Below, piece by piece: positions 1 through 8,065 of a DNA stretch of 64,000 nucleotides. The DNA lies in contig NZ_SHKY01000001.1 in assembly GCF_004217545.1 (NCBI RefSeq), positions 6,138,001 to 6,202,000 of the forward strand, in the 5' to 3' direction. Each line of letters begins with the position of its first letter. Within the stretch, counting starts at the first letter, position 1. The position numbers and the translations under genes are program-made. Source of the stretch: Krasilnikovia cinnamomea. GTDB lineage: Bacteria > Actinomycetota > Actinomycetes > Mycobacteriales > Micromonosporaceae. The notes under the pieces are model-generated. The model made no database searches. It saw only the letters and a program-made list of their open reading frames with translations, and was not told the DNA's origin.

Positions 1-1650
1 ACCGCGGACCTGAGCAAGGTCTTCGAGGGTGCGGACGTCACACTGCTGGCCGTGACCGCCGGCGTGGTGGCGCTGCTGCTCCTGCTCACCTACCGCAGCC
101 CGTTCCTGTGGATCGTCCCGCTGCTGGTCGTCGCGGCGACCGAGCAGCTGACCCTGCGTGCGGTCGACACGATCGTGCCCGCCCTCGGCATCAACCTTCA
201 GGAGGGAGCAGTCACCGGCATCGCCAGCGTTCTCGTCTTCGGCGCGGCCACCGACTACGCCCTGCTGCTCATCGCCCGCTACCGGGAGGAACTGCGGCGG
301 GTCCCGGACCGCTTCGTCGCAATGCGCGCCGCGCTGCGCCGAACCGCGGAACCCATCCTGGCCAGCGGATTCACCGTGGTTCTCGGCGTCCTCACGCTGT
401 TGCTGTCGGAGCAGGAGAACAACCGGGCGCTCGCAGTCGCATGCGCGACCGGCGTCTTGTTCGCGATGCTGTCGGCCCTGCTGGTCCTCCCGGCCGCACT
501 CCTGATCTTCGGTCGAGGCCTCTTCTGGCCCTTCATCCCCCGCGTAGGCAGCGCAGCCCGAGAGGGGCGGCTGTGGGGCCGGCTCGGTGCGTTCGTCGTC
601 CGCCGGCCGGTGCCCGTCGCAACCCTGGCGACGCTGCTGCTGGCCGGCCTCGCCCTCGGCGGGCTGGGCATCCGCACCGGCCTTTCGGAGACCGAACAGT
701 TCCGCGTCGAGCCGGAGGCGGTCGCCGGGGCGCGGACCCTGGCCAAGGCGTTTCCCGCCGGGACCACGCAGCCGGTAGCCGTGCTCACCAACCCGTCAGC
801 GGCCGGCGCGGTCGCCCGCGCCGCCGCCGCGGTCCCCGGCGTCGCATCGGCGCGGCCCGGCAGCAGCGCCACCGCCGTGGCCCAGGTCGACGTGGTGCTG
901 GAGGCCGAGCCGGGCACGGCCGCGTCCGACCGGGCCGTCGACGCGCTACGCGACGCGGTCGCCGCGGTGCCCGCCTCGGCGCCACCTGCCGTCGACGGCG
1001 CGGCTCCGCTGCGCGGGGCGGTGGTGGGTGGCAGCGTCGCCGCCACCTACGACACCGCCGAGGCGAACGAGAAGGACCTGCGACTGATCCTGCCCATCAT
1101 CCTGTTGTTGGTGGCCGCCGTGCTGGTACTGCTCCTGCGCGGTCTGCTCGCACCGGCGCTGCTCGTGCTCACGGTCATCGCGTCGTTCTTCGCCAGTCTC
1201 GGGGCGGCGTGGCTGCTCTTCGACCACGTGCTCGGCTTTCCCGCCCTGGACAGCGGCGTCATCCTGCTCGCGTTCGTGTTCCTCGTCGCGCTCGGCGTCG
1301 ACTACAACATCTTCCTCGTCACGCGGGCCCGTGAGGACGCCCGCCGTACGGGCACCCGCGACGGGATGCTCTCCGCCCTGCGCGTCACCGGCGGGGTCAT
1401 CACCAGCGCCGGCGTCCTGCTCGCCGCAGTCTTCGCCGTCCTGGGCGTACTGCCTCTGATCGTGCTGACCCAGATCGGCGTCATCGTCTGCATCGGCGTG
1501 CTGCTCGACACGCTTCTCGTGCGGACCGTCCTTGTGCCGGCGCTGGCATTCCTGCTCGGCGACCGATTCTGGTGGCCTAACCGCCTCCGACCGCACGCCC
1601 ACGCGCAGAATCCGGCAGCACCCGAGCCGGTCCTCTCGCGTCGATCTTGA
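1..1650 (+). CDS. MMPL/RND-family transporter, 3' part (5' end outside window)
   Basis: C-terminal portion of an MMPL-type RND exporter. The frame is open from base 1 and 549 residues are visible; full family members are about 700-750 residues, so an N-terminal part is missing. A FEGADVTLL stretch precedes a membrane block (about residues 18-165), then comes an exported loop (about 215-345), then a second membrane block (about 350-520) containing GVDYNIFLVTRAREDARR, typical of the second half of MMPL proteins. Members use the proton gradient to export lipids, glycolipids or hydrophobic compounds across the inner membrane. Nothing here fixes the substrate. The gene ends at a TGA and faces a strong hairpin shared with the convergent gene. 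Confidence 0.93.
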   Translation, partial: TADLSKVFEGADVTLLAVTAGVVALLLLLTYRSPFLWIVPLLVVAATEQLTLRAVDTIVPALGINLQEGAVTGIASVLVFGAATDYALLLIARYREELRRVPDRFVAMRAALRRTAEPILASGFTVVLGVLTLLLSEQENNRALAVACATGVLFAMLSALLVLPAALLIFGRGLFWPFIPRVGSAAREGRLWGRLGAFVVRRPVPVATLATLLLAGLALGGLGIRTGLSETEQFRVEPEAVAGARTLAKAFPAGTTQPVAVLTNPSAAGAVARAAAAVPGVASARPGSSATAVAQVDVVLEAEPGTAASDRAVDALRDAVAAVPASAPPAVDGAAPLRGAVVGGSVAATYDTAEANEKDLRLILPIILLLVAAVLVLLLRGLLAPALLVLTVIASFFASLGAAWLLFDHVLGFPALDSGVILLAFVFLVALGVDYNIFLVTRAREDARRTGTRDGMLSALRVTGGVITSAGVLLAAVFAVLGVLPLIVLTQIGVIVCIGVLLDTLLVRTVLVPALAFLLGDRFWWPNRLRPHAHAQNPAAPEPVLSRRS

Positions 1651-1709
1651 CACCCGGGTAGTGGGAGCGGGCGCGCCGCCTATCCCGCGGGTATCCCGAC
1701 ACAGTGCCG

Positions 1710-1748
1710 GGCCCGGGGCGGTCACGCGCTGCGTGACCGCCCCGGGCC
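1710..1748. terminator. Bidirectional hairpin terminator
   Basis: Perfect 18-bp stem (1710-1727 with 1731-1748) and a 3-base GCT loop, lying between the convergent stops of the MMPL gene and the secreted-protein gene. No strong T-run follows, only GGGTTCCTTCT on the plus strand, but long GC stems without a U-tail are common terminators in actinobacteria. Confidence 0.75.
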
Positions 1749-1766
1749 GGGTTCCTTCTGCCGGAG

Positions 1767-2690
1767 CTACTGGGCGCAGATCAGGTACAGCGATGCGGTC
1801 CACGATCGGCTGGAGCCGTTGCGGTCGTGGCGGGCGTCGATGTCGCCGCCGGTGAGCAGGGACCGGGTATGCGGGACGAGGCGGTCGAGGTAGGCCTGGC
1901 CGCCAGCGCCGTCCAGCCCGCCCGCGGCGCTGATCGCCCGGGTACCGGTGGGGCATTCCTTGGTGACGGCCTTGTCGGCGGTGCTGCTCGCACTGATCGC
2001 GCGGGGCACGAGTTGCAGGCCGGCCGGTGCGTAGCCGCAGATCGCGGACGCGACGGTGCCCGCGTCGTTGTTGTTGGCCTGCTCCTCCTGGTAGGAGTCG
2101 ACGGTGACCGAGCGCAGGTCGCTGGAGGGGGTCAGGCTGTCGAGGATCATGCCCGGCGCCTGGTGCTGGAAGTACCAGAACGGGCCGGCCGCGGCACCGC
2201 CGACGCTGATCACCTTCTTGCCGGCCGGGCAGGTGACGGCGGTCCGCACGCCCCGCGCCCCGGTGTTGGTGGAGTTGACGGCGGAGGTGTAGGCCAGGCC
2301 GAGTTCGGGCCGGTTCGGGCCGCAGACGGCCCAGGAGTAGACGGTCCAGCTGCCGGTGTAGCCGCCGACGGCTTCGTGGGCGCTGGCGAAGAAGTGTGTA
2401 CGGTCGCCACGGCTGTCGAGCTCGTAGAGGATCACGGCGTGGCCGCCGCCGACGATGTCGCCGCCACCGCCGTAGACGACGGTGCCGGCCGGGCAGGTGG
2501 CCACGGCCGTCTTGGAGAAGCCGGAGTCGGTCGTGCTCTGCCCGGGCACGAGGCGCAGGTCGGAGCCGACGGACGCGGATGCCGGGCTGGACAGGGCCAG
2601 CTGGCCGGCGGTCAGGGCGGCGGCGCTGGCCAGGGCCAGGCCGATCAGGCGGGGACGGCGGGACGGCTGGGGTGTTCTGGTGTCGTTCAC
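1767..2690 (-). CDS. Secreted protein with three CPxG...GG repeats, function unknown
   Basis: A 307-residue exported protein. GTG start with GAGGAGAC about 8 nt upstream. The N-terminus is Arg-rich followed by a hydrophobic run (about residues 15-35) and a likely Ala-x-Ala cleavage site near SPASA. The mature part holds three spaced copies of a motif: CPAGTVVYGGGG, CPAGKKVISVGG and CPTGTRAISAAGG, each followed by about 80 residues with a conserved aromatic/hydrophobic pattern. This suggests three beta-rich modules, each stabilised by a cysteine. I do not recognise an enzymatic motif. It is transcribed alone, and its 3' end abuts the strong hairpin at 1710-1748. A cell-surface or extracellular binding role is only a guess. 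Confidence 0.8.
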   Translation of the reverse strand: MNDTRTPQPSRRPRLIGLALASAAALTAGQLALSSPASASVGSDLRLVPGQSTTDSGFSKTAVATCPAGTVVYGGGGDIVGGGHAVILYELDSRGDRTHFFASAHEAVGGYTGSWTVYSWAVCGPNRPELGLAYTSAVNSTNTGARGVRTAVTCPAGKKVISVGGAAAGPFWYFQHQAPGMILDSLTPSSDLRSVTVDSYQEEQANNNDAGTVASAICGYAPAGLQLVPRAISASSTADKAVTKECPTGTRAISAAGGLDGAGGQAYLDRLVPHTRSLLTGGDIDARHDRNGSSRSWTASLYLICAQ

Positions 2691-2779
2691 GGTGTTCGTC
2701 TCCTCGTGTCACCGGCATGCGCGGGCCGCGCCTGCCTCTCGCAGAACAGGCGTGAGGAAACGGCTCACAGGCGGTGAGG

Positions 2780-5700
2780 TCACAACTCCCAGCGAAGCGG
2801 GGTGGCCGGGCGGTAGGAGCAGGCCCGGCCGGTGGTCACCGACGCGTGCAAGTGGGCGCCGAGCTCAGGATGCGTACGGTCGATGCGGCGCAGCGCGTCG
2901 CGGATACGGGCGGTGACCGTGCTGCGGGCCCGCTCGCCGGTGTCCCCGAGGCGCCGGACGCGGCCGCCGAGCCCATATGCCCGGGCCAGTTCGTCGATCA
3001 GCGCGGCCCGTTCGGCGGCGTAGCGGTCGAGGCGTCCGGTGTCGTTGTCGTCCTCGGCCTCGGCGATCTGTTCGTCGAGGTCGGCGAGGCGCCTCTTGTA
3101 CGCGGCGCGGGCCTGCTGGTCGATCACCTCGTCACCGCCGAGCTGCTGCGCGGGCGCGTCCACGCCAGCCAGCAGACGTGATGCGGGAATCTCCTGCCCG
3201 GGCACGGCCAGCAACGCGGCCAGGTCGCGCAGGCCCTTGGCGTCACGCAGCTGCACGGTCCGGTCGGCATAGCGCAGTGTCCACACCTCGCCGTCGCGGC
3301 GGAACACCGCCGTCGCACCGGGCACTGCCGGCGGCGCGGCCGCGTCGACCGTGGTGTCCCGGTTCAGGGTTCGCACGGTCTCGTCGTGCAGTGCTCGCAG
3401 GCCGAGCGCGTCGGCGGCCGTGGCCGCCTCGGCGAGAAGCGTCTGCGCGCGGGCGCGGTCCCCGGGCCCGCCACGGCGCAGCAGGGCGGCGCCGAGGTGG
3501 GCGCGGACGCGCGCGGTGAGGGGGCGGGCCGCCAGCCGTTCGGTGAGCGCCAGCGCGTCGTCGAGGTGCCCGATCGCCCGGTCCCACTGCTGTTGAGCGA
3601 CGGCGGCCTGCCCGAGGTAGAGCGAGACCGGCCCGAGGACGCTGACCACGCCGCCGAGGACCACCATCTGCCGCGCGTAGGGCAGCAGCCGCTCGTAGTA
3701 GGCGGCGCAGCGTTCGGCCAGCCCGGTCGCGGCCGCGAGTTCGACGTCGAACGCGGCGCCGGCCAGGGTCTGCTCCCCGGCAGGCGACTGCTCAGTCTGC
3801 AGGGGCAGGGCCCGCAGGATTTCCGCAGCGGCCATCCGGTCACCGGTGCCGAGCGCCGCCATCGCGTGCAACAGCGGGGTGAGTTCCGGGCACACGGCCC
3901 GGTCGCCCAGCTCGGCCTGGACCTCGGTGGCGCCGGCCCACCCGACCCGGTTCAGGGCGGCCATCAGCCGCTGGCTGGCGTGCACCCCGGCACCGGCCGA
4001 TTCGCCGATCAGCTCGGCGAACCGGGCTGCCTGCTCGCCGAGGCGCTGGGCGTCGTGGTCGCGTCCGCCCAGCTGGGCCAGGGCGGCCTGCCGGGACAGC
4101 ACGAGGTAGCGGGGGACGGGCAGGTTCAGCTCGGCGGCGAGGTGCTCCAGTTCCCGGATGGCGGCTAGTGCGCGCGGGTCGGCCAGTTCCACCATGGCCA
4201 CGAACCGGCAGAAGTAGGCCTGGAACATCAGGTCCGGCACGTTGCCGGCGGCCGCGGCCACCGCCATTTCGTCGGCGATCGCCAGCCGCTGGGGCGCGGT
4301 GCCCGGTCCCGAGAACACGTCGTGGCGCGCGTGCAGGCACCACGCCATCGCTGCCTTGTCGCCGCTGGCGTGGGCGGTGGCGCACGCGCGGTAGGCGAGT
4401 TCCGTGGCCTGCCGCGGGTCGGGTCGCGGCCCGCCGTGGTGCTCGCGGGCGAGTGCGGCAAGGACCCGGGCGTACAGGGCGAGCGCGGGGTCGCCCGGAG
4501 CGGCCGGCAGGGCGGCGGCGGCCTGGTTCAGCAGGCCGACCACCTCCCGGCGGGCAGGGTCGGAGTCGGCCCCGAGGCGGTGCAGGCCGAGCGCGGCGGT
4601 CCCGAGCGCCAGCGCGTCCCCGACGCTGGCGGCCTGCCGCGCCGCGTCGGCGAACCCGGTCCAGGCAGCCGTACGTTCACCGGCGCAGAGCAGGGCCTCA
4701 GCCGCGTTCAGCCGTACCGGCAAGGGCACGTTCCCGCTCTGTTCGAGCAGGCGCAGTGCCTGCCGCCAGTGGCGTGCCGCTTCCTCGTAGGCCAGCCGCG
4801 TGCAGGCGTCCTCGGCCGCGTCGATGGCGAACCGCGCCGCCACCCTCGGATCGATCTCGGGTACGGCGAGGGTGAAATGGTGGGCCAGCTCGCCGGGCGT
4901 GACGGCGCCGCCAGCCGCGGACCGCTGCTGCAGCGCGGTCGCGATGGCCTGGTGGGTTCGGGATCGGGCGCCGGCGGGCAAGGCGCCGTACAGCGACTCG
5001 CGGAACAGGTCGTGAGTGAACCGGTGCCGGCCCACACCCGCCGGGACGAGTACGCCGGAGCGCACCGCGGCTTCCACCTGGGCGAGGGATTCGGCATACC
5101 CGACACCGACCACCGCCGACAGCAGTGCGTCGTCGAACTCGGCGCCGAGGGCCGAGGCGGCCGACAGCTGCTCCATCATGGGCTCGGGCAACCGGGCCAG
5201 CCGTCGCAGGATGACGTCGCCGACCAGCGTGGGCAGCCCGCTGCCGGGCAACGATTCGGCCATGGGCGCCGGGCTGTCGGGTGTCAGCGTGAGCTGGGTG
5301 ATGAAGAACGGGTTGCCTCCGGTACGCCGGTGCACCGCCGTCGCCAGCTCCACGGAGGGAACCTCGCCCAGGGTACGGCGGAGCAGCTCGCCGGTCGCGG
5401 CACAGTCCAGCCCGCCCAACGACACCACCTCGGCGTCGGCGGGCAGCGCCGCCATCAGGTCGCCGACCGGGTGGTCGGTGCCGATCTCGGCCTCGCGAAA
5501 GGTACCGACGAGCAGGGCCCGCTCGCGCCGCAGCTGCCGCGCGACGAAACCCAGCAGCCGGACCGCGCCCGCGTCGGCCCAGTGCAGATCGTCGAGCACG
5601 ACAACCAGCGGTGCCCGCGCGGCGGCGCGCCGCAGCTGCTCGGCCACCGCGGTGAACAGCCGGAACCGCATGGCGTCGGCGTCCACACCGGGGGCCGCCG

Positions 5701-6019
5701 ACGGCCCGTCCGGGAACAGGGGCTCCAGGCCGGTGCCGGCGACTCGGTCGTCACCGGCGGCAGCGCGGACGATCTGCTGCCACGGCCAGAAGCCCGACAC
5801 ACCGTCGCCTTCCCAGCACGGCCCCCAAGCCACCGTGGCACCCGTACCGGCCGCATGAGCGCAGACGTACTCGGCAAGCGCACTCTTTCCGACGCCCGGC
5901 TCGCCCCCGATCAGCACCAGCCGGCCCCGCCCGGCCGCCGCCTCCTCAAAAACCTGACGGAGTCGAGCGGTGGACGACTCCCGGCCCACGAGATCGGCAG
6001 CGGCGACTGGTACCGACAC
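2780..6019 (-). CDS. Large AAA/MalT-like ATPase regulator without HTH
   Basis: A 1,079-residue signal-transduction ATPase. Near the N-terminus are VGRE, Walker A (GGEPGVGKS, about residues 39-47) and Walker B with the STAND-type sequence VVVLDDLHWADAG. The middle (about 350-850) is alpha-helical and Ala/Leu-rich like TPR bundles. The C-terminus has a segment WTLRYADRTVQLRDAKGLRD, then a coiled region, then ERARSTVTARIRDALRRIDR. This end module occurs in many actinobacterial regulators of this class in place of a LuxR HTH. Start choice: GTG at 6019 gives MSVPVAAADLVGRE, and GACAAT lies 7 nt upstream, so a leaderless start is plausible; upstream codons to 6229 encode low-quality sequence. Ligand and targets are unknown. 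It ends about 90 bp from the start of the divergent-side secreted gene. Confidence 0.88.
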   Translation of the reverse strand: MSVPVAAADLVGRESSTARLRQVFEEAAAGRGRLVLIGGEPGVGKSALAEYVCAHAAGTGATVAWGPCWEGDGVSGFWPWQQIVRAAAGDDRVAGTGLEPLFPDGPSAAPGVDADAMRFRLFTAVAEQLRRAAARAPLVVVLDDLHWADAGAVRLLGFVARQLRRERALLVGTFREAEIGTDHPVGDLMAALPADAEVVSLGGLDCAATGELLRRTLGEVPSVELATAVHRRTGGNPFFITQLTLTPDSPAPMAESLPGSGLPTLVGDVILRRLARLPEPMMEQLSAASALGAEFDDALLSAVVGVGYAESLAQVEAAVRSGVLVPAGVGRHRFTHDLFRESLYGALPAGARSRTHQAIATALQQRSAAGGAVTPGELAHHFTLAVPEIDPRVAARFAIDAAEDACTRLAYEEAARHWRQALRLLEQSGNVPLPVRLNAAEALLCAGERTAAWTGFADAARQAASVGDALALGTAALGLHRLGADSDPARREVVGLLNQAAAALPAAPGDPALALYARVLAALAREHHGGPRPDPRQATELAYRACATAHASGDKAAMAWCLHARHDVFSGPGTAPQRLAIADEMAVAAAAGNVPDLMFQAYFCRFVAMVELADPRALAAIRELEHLAAELNLPVPRYLVLSRQAALAQLGGRDHDAQRLGEQAARFAELIGESAGAGVHASQRLMAALNRVGWAGATEVQAELGDRAVCPELTPLLHAMAALGTGDRMAAAEILRALPLQTEQSPAGEQTLAGAAFDVELAAATGLAERCAAYYERLLPYARQMVVLGGVVSVLGPVSLYLGQAAVAQQQWDRAIGHLDDALALTERLAARPLTARVRAHLGAALLRRGGPGDRARAQTLLAEAATAADALGLRALHDETVRTLNRDTTVDAAAPPAVPGATAVFRRDGEVWTLRYADRTVQLRDAKGLRDLAALLAVPGQEIPASRLLAGVDAPAQQLGGDEVIDQQARAAYKRRLADLDEQIAEAEDDNDTGRLDRYAAERAALIDELARAYGLGGRVRRLGDTGERARSTVTARIRDALRRIDRTHPELGAHLHASVTTGRACSYRPATPLRWEL

Positions 6020-6328
6020 GCCCGCTATTGTCGCCCACGATCCCGCTCGGCCACGACACCCGCATCCGAGGCGACCTCGGCGGAGGGACACCGTACGTGG
6101 CTGATCCGGTCGGGGTCCGCCGGTCCGCCTGGTGAGGCGCCCGCGGGAACCCAACGCCAGCTCCCACCGGCCGGACCCCGGCCACACCCGTTGGCAGGCG
6201 GCCTTTCCGATCACACCGTAGGTGGTCAAACTGACGTTTATGACCCATAACCTCCCGTTCGTGCGGAGAGACTACGCCTGGATGAGTTCGGCATTCCGAT
6301 AGTCGCGCCCCGCGAAAGGAAGATCGAC

Positions 6329-6829
6329 ATGTCAGCAGCTCGCGGTTTCCGTGTCTGCGTCACGCTGGGGGTGCTGGCCATCGTGCTCGGCCCCGCCACC
6401 TCCACTCAGGCGGCGGCCCACTGCACGCCCGTCACCGGCAGCTACGTCGAGCGGCCGGTCACCGGGCCCAGCTGCCCGTCCCCGGTCGGGCTGTGCATCC
6501 AGGCGACCTACCGCGGCGGCGTCAGCGGCACGCTCGTGGGCCGCGCCACCTCCATCGTGCCGACCGCGGACACGCCCACGACCACAGTGCAGCTGTTCAC
6601 CTCCGACTCCACCCTGACCGGCAGGGTCGGTGGACGAACCGGCACCCTGATCATCAAGAACGCGGGCGCTTTCACCTCCGGCGGTGACGGCTCGATCGTG
6701 GACCTGCAGACGATCACCGGCGGAACCGGATACCTCGCCGGCGCCACCGGCGCGCTCCGGGCGCAGGGCACCTTCACCTTCCCCGACGGTGGGCGTTCCC
6801 GTTACACCGGCAAGGTGTGCTTCCACTAG
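6329..6829 (+). CDS. Small secreted protein, allene-oxide-cyclase-barrel-like
   Basis: A 166-residue exported protein with RBS AAAGGAAG 7-8 nt before ATG. The signal peptide (about residues 1-29) ends near TQAAA. The mature part is Thr/Gly-rich and predicted to be all-beta, with TITGGTGYLAGATGALRAQG and GTFTF near the C-terminus. That GGTG-x-(Y/F)-x-GA-x-G pattern is seen in allene oxide cyclase barrel-like and DUF3224-type bacterial proteins. Four cysteines in the mature chain (HC, SC, LC and VCFH at the end) could form two disulfides outside the cell. It is not clearly in an operon; a short hairpin follows it at 6862-6883. Function unknown. Confidence 0.8.
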   Translation: MSAARGFRVCVTLGVLAIVLGPATSTQAAAHCTPVTGSYVERPVTGPSCPSPVGLCIQATYRGGVSGTLVGRATSIVPTADTPTTTVQLFTSDSTLTGRVGGRTGTLIIKNAGAFTSGGDGSIVDLQTITGGTGYLAGATGALRAQGTFTFPDGGRSRYTGKVCFH

Positions 6830-6861
6830 CAACAACCGGGAGAGGGGTGTAATAGCGCCAT

Positions 6862-6883
6862 GGCGGGCGTGAGAGCGCCCGCC
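6862..6883. terminator. GC hairpin after the secreted-protein gene
   Basis: Perfect 8-bp inverted repeat GGCGGGCG / CGCCCGCC with loop TGAGAG, about 30 nt after the stop at 6829 and 80 nt before the next start. No T-tract. It could end the upstream transcript or act in the 5' leader of the next gene. Confidence 0.5.
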
Positions 6884-6964
6884 GGGAACCTCACAGTGGC
6901 GGCGCCGGTATTGCCGGGCCGCCCTGGCTGCCCCGAGCCTGGACCCGAACCCTGGAGGTACGAG

Positions 6965-7669
6965 ATGCCCTATGACGACCTGCGCGCCCTGGTCATCAAC
7001 TGCACGCTCAAGCGCTCCCCGGAGCTGAGCCACACCCAGGGCCTGATCGACCTGAGCCGGTCGATCATGGAGACGCAGGGCGTCGCGGTCGAGGTGCTGC
7101 GGGCCGTCGACCACGACATCGCCACCGGCGTCTGGCCGGACATGACCGAACACGGCTGGGCCAGCGACGCATGGCCGGGCATCTACCGCGACAAGGTGCT
7201 GCCCGCCGACATCCTGATCATCGCGGGCCCGATCTGGCTCGGCGACAACAGCTCGGTCACCAAGCAGGTCATCGAACGCCTCTACGCCTGCTCGTCGCTG
7301 CTCAACGACCGCGGCCAGTACGCCTACTACGGCCGGGTCGGCGGCTGCCTCATCACCGGCAACGAGGACGGCGTCAAACACTGTGCCATGAACATCCTCT
7401 ACAGCCTGCAACACCTGGGATACACCATCCCGCCCCAGGCCGACGCGGGTTGGATCGGTGAAGCCGGGCCCGGCCCGTCCTACCTCGATCCTGGCTCCGG
7501 CGGACCCGACAACGAATTCACCAACCGCAACACGACCTTCATGACCTGGAACCTGCTACACCTGGCCCGGATGCTCAAGGACGCCGGCGGGGTCCCCGCG
7601 CACGGCAACCAGCGCAGCGAATGGGACGCCGGCTGCCGGTTCGACCTGCCCAACCCCGAACACCGCTGA
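6965..7669 (+). CDS. Flavodoxin-fold NAD(P)H-dependent oxidoreductase (FMN reductase-like)
   Basis: A 234-residue cytoplasmic protein. ATG at 6965 has GGAGGT 6 nt upstream; an open frame back to 6860 lacks an RBS. The N-terminus (ALVINCTLKRSPELSHTQ) is the phosphate loop of the NADPH-dependent FMN reductase/flavodoxin superfamily, and ADILIIAGPIWLGDNSS is the second FMN-binding loop. GGCLITGNEDGVKHCAMNIL resembles the third flavin contact. It probably binds FMN and reduces small molecules or quinones with NAD(P)H. A GTG-start gene of unknown function begins 7 nt after its stop, so the two are probably cotranscribed. Substrate unknown. Confidence 0.85.
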   Translation: MPYDDLRALVINCTLKRSPELSHTQGLIDLSRSIMETQGVAVEVLRAVDHDIATGVWPDMTEHGWASDAWPGIYRDKVLPADILIIAGPIWLGDNSSVTKQVIERLYACSSLLNDRGQYAYYGRVGGCLITGNEDGVKHCAMNILYSLQHLGYTIPPQADAGWIGEAGPGPSYLDPGSGGPDNEFTNRNTTFMTWNLLHLARMLKDAGGVPAHGNQRSEWDAGCRFDLPNPEHR

Positions 7670-7676
7670 GTACGGC

Positions 7677-8000
7677 GTGACGAAGCGCCGTTACGAGATC
7701 CTGCTGCCGGCCGAGTTCAACGACGGTCGGCTCGTGATGGACGCCTGTCCGATGTGCGTACCGGAATCGCTGAAGGAGGTCAGCGACACCTTCGGCGCGT
7801 TCACGTTCCGGCCCGACGCCGCCGTGGGTAACTGGACCGCGGACGGCCGTCGCTACCAGGACCGGCTATTCGCGCTGATCGTCGACGTGGACGACACCGC
7901 CGAGCACCGGGCCTGGATCGCCCACTTCAAGGCGCATCTGCTGCAGCGATTCGAGCAGCTGGAGATCTACGTGACCAGCTATCCCATCGACGTGCACTGA
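7677..8000 (+). CDS. Conserved 107-residue protein of unknown function
   Basis: Begins at GTG 7 nt after the flavodoxin-like gene, so it is likely translationally coupled. The protein starts RRYEILLPAEFNDGR and ends EQLEIYVTSYPIDVH. From memory, a family of about 100-residue bacterial proteins shares this layout (YEILLP..NDG at the start; RYxDxL..xxVDVxDT in the middle; FxQxxIYxxSYPxxV at the end), but no function is known to me. It has two cysteines close together (DACPMCVPES), not typical of that family, which could bind metal or form a disulfide. No signal peptide or membrane segment. Confidence 0.72.
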   Translation: MTKRRYEILLPAEFNDGRLVMDACPMCVPESLKEVSDTFGAFTFRPDAAVGNWTADGRRYQDRLFALIVDVDDTAEHRAWIAHFKAHLLQRFEQLEIYVTSYPIDVH

Positions 8001-8065
8001 CCAACTGGCGGCCGCGGATCCGGGCACACCAGACGGCGAGCCCGGACCCCGGTCGGCGACCCGGG

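Noticed and set aside
4322..6250. Very long open frame on the plus strand opposite the ATPase regulator
   Set aside because: Gly/Arg/Gln-rich, no motif, and it mirrors the minus-strand gene; typical of high-GC shadow frames.
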